From: Coniella vitis
Taxonomy: Eukaryota > Ascomycota > Sordariomycetes > Diaporthales > Schizoparmaceae
Direction of reading: 5' to 3'
DNA length: 64,000 nt
NCBI GenBank assembly: GCA_011317545.1
Contig: WUJK01000016.1
Coordinates: forward strand, 248,001 to 312,000
The notes below the pieces were generated by a model, which saw nothing but the letters and a program-made list of their open reading frames with translations, was not told where the DNA came from and made no database searches. Below are positions 58,390-64,000 of the stretch, in pieces (the first letter of the stretch is position 1; each line of letters opens with the position of its first letter). Both the position numbers and the translations under genes were made by a program.

Positions 58390-61300
58390 TCACGATACCG
58401 ATTTATTTCTCGGATTGCTGGTTTTCTGAGTTACGCTGACCATAGATTCATGCTGTATAATAGTGTAACTACTGGACCGGCTGATCCTTCTGCTTGTTTG
58501 CTGCTTACTGGTCGGTATGTTTACTACTTTGGTGCGTTGCAAGAGGATGGACATGGTTTCTGACCCTATGTCCGCCTCTGATTGTGCATACAACCGACTC
58601 TCTCTAGGACTGTCGCTTTTCTCCGGTCTCCGTGGCAGTTGCAGGACCTAGACAGAAACTGGAATCTTCTAAGGAGACCGCGGGTAGCCGCTGCGCTGAG
58701 AATTTCGGCCCCCTACAGATTCTGATACATAGGACTGAATGAAATCTCGCCGGTTGCCGTGCTCATGGAGTCCTGCCCCATGGCTCGGTTCACGACTCAC
58801 CGCACTTCCTTTTCGAAATGCGTACGTTTCTTCCTGGATTTAGAGGAGACAGTACTTTCAAAATTATGGAAAAATTATAGACTTTTCCGTGATCGATTGT
58901 TTTAAAGTCTCTTGACGATGACAGTGTCTCAGTTTATGTGGGCTGCCGTTTGTGTCTGGTGCGGCCTGGGCGGAAAGCTTTCAACAGAAGAAAGAAGAGT
59001 TAGATGAGAAGTTCTTACATACTAGAACCTATCCCTGCTACGCTCGATGCTCAGCTATATCGTAATATGCCAAGTGCCAAAATCTTTCGGCGGTGTGATA
59101 TCCTATGAGGAGGACTGATGGAATCTTGTGGGCTGCTGCTGGGCAGGAGAAGATGAGACCCGTCGGGTCAAAGTCTCTGCTTCAAAGTTGGACCCTGCTA
59201 GGCTATCTGAATGAGTTTCATTAGGTGGTAGTGGCAGTAAAGTGTTCGCTATTGAAAGTTCTTCAGAATCAGTATCAGTCTCGTCATAAACCTTAGAGTT
59301 CAGGGACTTATGATTCTAGTAAAACTCTTTCCAGTGTCCAAGTAGCATATCGCGCGTATACTCATAGGACAATGATGGATCTAAAGTAAGCCCAATCAGG
59401 AGCTATACCAAAATGTGTCTATATTTCAGCGTTACGTTTCTCCCTTGTAGAGATGTATTTCATAGGCCCGCGGCTCTCATTACAGGATCAAACGTGCATT
59501 CATTCGGAAGGGGTCATCATGGAATATCTGGCGGAGAATATGTCCCGTGACTGGTAGTTGATTCCGGATTAGAGCTGATGAATACATCGGGAAAGCTCTC
59601 AATTTAAACTACGTCGATGAACGCGATCATCGACATTTCAGGGTTATATGGGTGTTCATCTTACGCAAAATGGAATTCCAGAATGGTAACCTACTGCGAA
59701 GGATCCCCATACCGACTATAAGCAAAGCGGCGTATAGGCATTTCCTAGAGTACGCAAATCCATTCCATGAGTTCAGGAGAAGGCTACGCTATATTTCCAT
59801 CCCATCCGGGATCCAGCCACCAGATGATATTAAGTACTATGGATCTGGTGTTGGAAAAGAGTTCTCTATGACCACGTTGGAATAATGTCGAGTTGTGCAA
59901 GTGACGCTTAGGCAGAATTTAACTAAGCTATTCTGTGACTTTGTGCCCATTCCGATCCCTTTTACAGACAAAGACAAGACCTGCGATATTTGAACTTTGG
60001 ATGCAAAGTGCAAATTATGCATAGTTTAAGAGAAGTTGGATCCACAGTCTCGTACGAAGTGAGATTAAAGTATGCGACAAGGTCATTGGAAGGACTTTGG
60101 GACCAAACTACGCACGATCAATCTATAAATATTCGCTTTGCCGTCAACATAATGTTCCTTGCTGGGTGTTGAACCAATGTAATATCAGTAATAGTTACTA
60201 TGATAATTGTTGACATCCTCTAAGTTATTTAATAGCCCTTATATATTGGACAGTGTCCTGAATGTCCCAAGACGAATAACCTCTTGGTCTCTGTCCTCTT
60301 GATTCTGTCCACCCGTTTCTATACCTATTCTAGCCGCCATTGAACCTTGGCCTTGTTGGCCAGGATATGCTCTGATCATATGCTCATCATCCAACCCCGT
60401 GTCTTGGAGTAGCATCTAATTCCTGCTTCGTAAGGACGACTGCCTCCAGCAATTTCAGAAGACACCTTCCTTTGGCACTGATGACTTCGCCGTCTCCACC
60501 TTACGTTTTCAAGGAAAGTGAGCTAGTGATGTTGATCTGAACTATCACGAGTATTGTCTTGATGATGATGAGATTGATTTTGACTCTGCCTCTGCCCCTT
60601 GACCTGGACAGCGCCGAGATCCTGCACCATATCGGCGACCAAGCCAGTGAGGCCGATGATCACTTGCTCTGACATGTAAGAGACAGGCAGCTCAGCACTA
60701 CCAATAACGCTACAGACTTCTCAGACTCTGACACATGTTGTTGATTTATATCGCGGACAAATGTTGCAGGAGAATGAGTCGTGGCAGCGGCCTGTTCAGC
60801 TGCGTCCCAACTAGCTTTTTCCTCGAGGCTCGGTAATGGGTATCATGACTGTAACTCTTGCTATATTGGTGGCTTGAAGTACCGGGGCAGCGGTAGCATC
60901 AGAGCGAAGCGAGATTTTGTTGTTGTTTGAGTTCGTCCCTATTTAGTTCTATCAGATATCATTTGCAAACGATAGGACAGCCCAACCGTGCAACAAGCAG
61001 CCATATCATTCACAGCCAGATAAGACAAATGAGAAGACAAAGAGAGAAAAAACATAAAGTAGGGTTACCGTAAGTTAAATCACTAGTGATCTTGGATATT
61101 TCGAGCATCAGCTTTAGAACTGAGTCCAGGGGCGACGTTTGTGTTGCTATCGCGGTCGTGGTGGTGGAGAGGTCCGCCATAATGTGGTATAAATGATGAA
61201 GTTGAAAATAAGGAGATGGCGGTTATCTTAGTCGGTCAACCAGTCAATCAGCCGCACACGAATTTAGAAGAAGAGACAAAATTGAAAGATTTAAGTGTCA

Positions 61301-61760
61301 AAATTTTGAAAGCCACGAGATAGATGTTCCGCAGTGTTTGTTACCGTTATCAAGGGACTCAGATGTCCCGTGCATAGTTAGTCACCCACAAAGTCTCAAA
61401 ACACACCTTATGAAGAGTGCTCAGTCCGCCTAAGAAAATGAGCGGCATCTGCTTTTACAGAAGGGAATGCAGGTAGCAGCACGCCGCTGACAGGCGCCCC
61501 TGCCGTAAGTGCCTCCGACGATACTATATACCGACAGCAGCATAGTGTGTGCCTTCAACTCAATCAACTACACACTCCGAACACAGTAGTAGAAAGATAT
61601 CCTCACAGTACCCGTCGGCCAGCCAGCCTCAAATCTGCCATTCCCTGGCGCTGTGTCACCTCGATCCTGAATTTCCCTCTTCATTCCCCCCTGCAACCGC
61701 GCAACCTCCCGCTTGACCTCTTACCACTCGGGAATCATGCTTATGCTGACGAGGGTTTGC
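58390..61760. other. No well-supported gene
   Basis: A plus-strand frame at 59652-59885 (ISKAAYRHFLEYANPFHEF segment) and others near 60000-60170 look mildly protein-like but lack starts and splice continuity; they may be a gene relic. Nothing else recognised. Confidence 0.3.
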
Positions 61761-62063
61761 CACCTGGTCAAGACCATCGGCTAGCTCGTATCAGCCTCCA
61801 GACGCTTCGAGGAGTGCAACGAGTCAGTTGCTCGACTTTTGCAATTGCTTGGTGAGGGTTTTGTGTATTGACGACGTTGTAGCACTGCCTCTGCCATATC
61901 ACTGCCTCTGCCACTTGTCCTGCGTCACCCCGCCGAGAGTACGTTCCTGGGCGATGGAACTGCACGTCATTGGTCTTGGAGTGGATGAGCCGCGGTAGCA
62001 GAGAAACGTATCGCCAACAGCGGTGTACGCGATGTCTATCGGCCGGCGGAACGGGCGGAAGAC

Positions 62064-62612
62064 TTATACAGCTGGAACTCTCTGCTCCATCAAGGCCAGT
62101 GCGCTCAGATTCCAACCAGTTGTTCGTTGACGATGGCTAGTTCCAGGACCCTGGCTACTGAGTGGCGGCTCTGGCACCTGTCCTGATGATGTAGCAACTT
62201 GTGAATGCTGGCCTTGTCTAGTCCTGTGCCGAAAGAGTAATGCTACCGGTGTATGACTGATCGCAGTAGATCCTATACCCTCTTCGTCGTCGTGGTCGTC
62301 GCTGCTGCCGCTATCGAACGGTTGTTGTCTGAAGTTGGGCTCGACTTCAGCACACTTTGGTTCAGTCGGCACAGGTGGTTGCGCACCACTACTCGCAAGA
62401 ATTTGTGGGGATAGTGTTGCTGCTCTGTTCCCCGTTCCCCGTCCTCCTACCGACCCTTTTGCCCATCCTGTTTGGACTCCATGAACTCCTAAAGCCGCGC
62501 GCGATGCCATATTCCCTCTTGCTCTCTGCACAATTCCCGAAAGACTGCCAGCGACTGGCATCTCGATCACATCTCGTTTCCTGACTTGGGATCTGAGTGT
62601 TATAGTCGGCAT
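62064..62612 (-). CDS. Hypothetical low-complexity protein, 182 aa
   Basis: First ATG at 62612 opens MPTITLRSQVRKRDVIEMPV; the open frame reaches back to about 62690, where GTTAACCCGCAG resembles an intron acceptor, so an upstream exon may exist. The product is basic at first (Arg/Gly), then Ser/Pro/Gln-rich with an acidic SSDDHDDEEG patch encoded at about 62272-62310. It ends MEQRVPAV. This pattern suits a disordered, perhaps nuclear, protein. No domain recognised. Confidence 0.45.
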   Translation of the reverse strand: MPTITLRSQVRKRDVIEMPVAGSLSGIVQRARGNMASRAALGVHGVQTGWAKGSVGGRGTGNRAATLSPQILASSGAQPPVPTEPKCAEVEPNFRQQPFDSGSSDDHDDEEGIGSTAISHTPVALLFRHRTRQGQHSQVATSSGQVPEPPLSSQGPGTSHRQRTTGWNLSALALMEQRVPAV

Positions 62613-62699
62613 CGCGATGAGTGTGCGTATTGCGTGGTGGCCCGAGGTTGATCGAGCGGCATGACTAGGTCTTGTCCATGCCCCCAATCTCTGCGGGTT

Positions 62700-64000
62700 A
62701 ACGGCGCCTGTGAGGAGAAGAGAAGGCCTGGTCAGTGATCAGCCATTTCTCCTTGGTGTGTCCACAGCGCAGAATCAAGTGATACATAACTTAAAGAAAG
62801 ACTAGACACACCACTTGAGATCGAATCTCCAAATGTCCAGGGTGCGTCAAGATGTTAACATGACGAGGCGGTTGATTTTGATCATTGCGCTCGCTAACGA
62901 CCTGGAATTGGCATGGATTTCAGACCCGTCTGTCGTGGCTGTGGTCACGGCCCCGATCTTGGTGAAGTTAGGAGTCATGGTGGTCGTTTGAGCTAACCCA
63001 GCGTAGGGCGAGTTTCGATCTCAGATTAGTGCTTGCTGCGAGACTGCGAGGCTGCAAGCTTTGCCCATCTTTAAGGACCGGCACGCGTCTATCAAGCGTT
63101 CACGGTAACATATCTTGACAACCTGGAAAAGCTAGGATGGTCAAGTACATGATTTTGCCGTTCTTTTATCGTGATACTCGGGAAGCGGCTTGACTGGCTG
63201 GCTGGTACCTGCCCGCAGTCACAAGAAGCAAACGGACAAGCTGGGGCCTGCTAGCCAAGAGCTGGCTATGCCTGTACCTACTATTTTGGCACATCGCAGG
63301 CTACCCTAGCGCTATTCCCCGCCCACTCTACCGATCCCTTGCAAGCCCATTCATTACCTGGAACCTGGCCCGTTGCTTTCTGTCTTCCAACTGCTCCTCA
63401 TTACCCCGACATTTGAGCCTATGCTCTATCTTCTCTCCTCTTCTCTTTTCTTCTCGATCCTGATCGTTCCAACCCTCCTTCTCTTCATTTAGTCTCAGTC
63501 TGCATCGACATTCCTTCCCACAAATCTCAAGCCTCCAGCCCATCACAGCCACGCCTGCACGTGCGCACACTCCCTGCTATTGCATCCTCTCACCAGACCA
63601 CTGCAGCCCTCTCTGCTTGGTCCCAACATTACCAGTACTAGCAACTCGAGAGACCCGGATGTTGATGTTCTGTCTGCGCTCCAACGTCCTTATACTTCCA
63701 TCCTCTTCAGGTTAACGACACCATTTCGTGTGAAAAGGTCAATAAGACAAAGCCACGTTCCTCATCTTACCCGAAGCTAACTTTCACTACTGTCATCCTT
63801 GCAGCGCCTTCTTGCCTTATGTCCAAGAACTCAACCTGAGCACCCTTGTTTGCTGCTTGGTGAACATCTTATCGACAATCCCATGACGATAAGCCCAGTG
63901 ATCGTGACCAACTCGGATATGGCCCAATTCCCGGTCGAAGCCTTGCACCTCTTACGTTACGCTACTTCTCGTCCAATTCAGCATGGGCTCTCTTTTACCA
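62700..64000. other. No supported gene; CT-rich region near right edge
   Basis: A dense pyrimidine region at 63370-63480 and 63540-63620 on the plus strand resembles a fungal promoter or 5' UTR of a rightward gene starting near or beyond the window end. Confidence 0.3.

Noticed and set aside
59652..60172. Possible gene at 59.65-60.17 kb
   Set aside because: Two frames look mildly protein-like but there is no ATG, no intron signals joining them, and stops between; kept only as a note in the intergenic entry.

Overview
This window looks like one chromosome segment of a filamentous ascomycete (Pezizomycotina) with a two-speed genome. The left half (about 59-20009 and 26215-33814) is very AT-rich and almost devoid of CpA and TpG, while CpG survives. 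That is the signature of saturating repeat-induced point mutation (RIP). The right half (about 34-64 kb) has ordinary composition and carries intron-containing genes with short (62-87 nt), GT-AG, fungal-type introns. I would guess a dothideomycete, but nothing here proves the class.

Region 1 (59-20009) is a nest of Ty3/Gypsy LTR retrotransposons, all RIP-dead. A 5-bp target duplication (CTCGA, 54-58 and 20010-20014) brackets the whole block. The right part (17005-20009) is the 5' LTR and gag of one minus-strand copy (B). A second minus-strand copy (A) sits inside it, with its 5' LTR at 16524-17004. A itself is interrupted by a complete second Gypsy family (Gypsy-2, 8834-16096, 329-bp LTRs) and by a 1.97-kb insertion of unknown type (4521-6493). 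That insertion has a (TAAA)n tail, a ~12-bp target duplication and a coding strand that opposes the tail. The left LTR (59-527) matches B's LTR rather than A's, so LTR-LTR recombination probably deleted B's pol.

Region 2 (20015-26209) is a 6.2-kb island that is not RIP-saturated. It has no intact gene, but there is a decayed acidic coding stretch near 24.0-24.4 kb and repeated CCTCC/GGGAG motifs at 25.5-26.2 kb. Region 3 (26215-33814) is copy C of the same family in plus orientation: LTR, gag with a CCHC knuckle, protease, reverse transcriptase, and a C-terminal chromodomain. Its two LTRs carry different variable blocks and it lacks a target duplication, so it is also recombinant.

The most unusual observation is an antisense reading frame between pol and the 3' LTR. 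It is conserved in amino acids between copies A and C (coiled-coil-like), and a different antisense frame occupies the same place in Gypsy-2.

Region 4 (34-64 kb) is gene space. It holds a 1074-aa Ulp1/C48-protease-like gene whose catalytic Cys position is Thr (minus, 35328-38711); a 154-aa chromodomain protein (plus, 42293-42831); a cluster of minus-strand exons (44.8-46.9 kb); a multi-exon plus-strand gene (49.5-51.4 kb); a truncated Hos3-like histone deacetylase relic (53.9-54.6 kb); a well-supported 433-aa three-exon gene of unknown function (minus, 55054-56691); another unknown minus-strand gene (57.4-58.2 kb); and a 182-aa low-complexity gene (minus, 62064-62612). Several of these touch chromatin (chromodomain, HDAC relic, SUMO-protease-like fold), but no operon-like logic is implied in a fungus.
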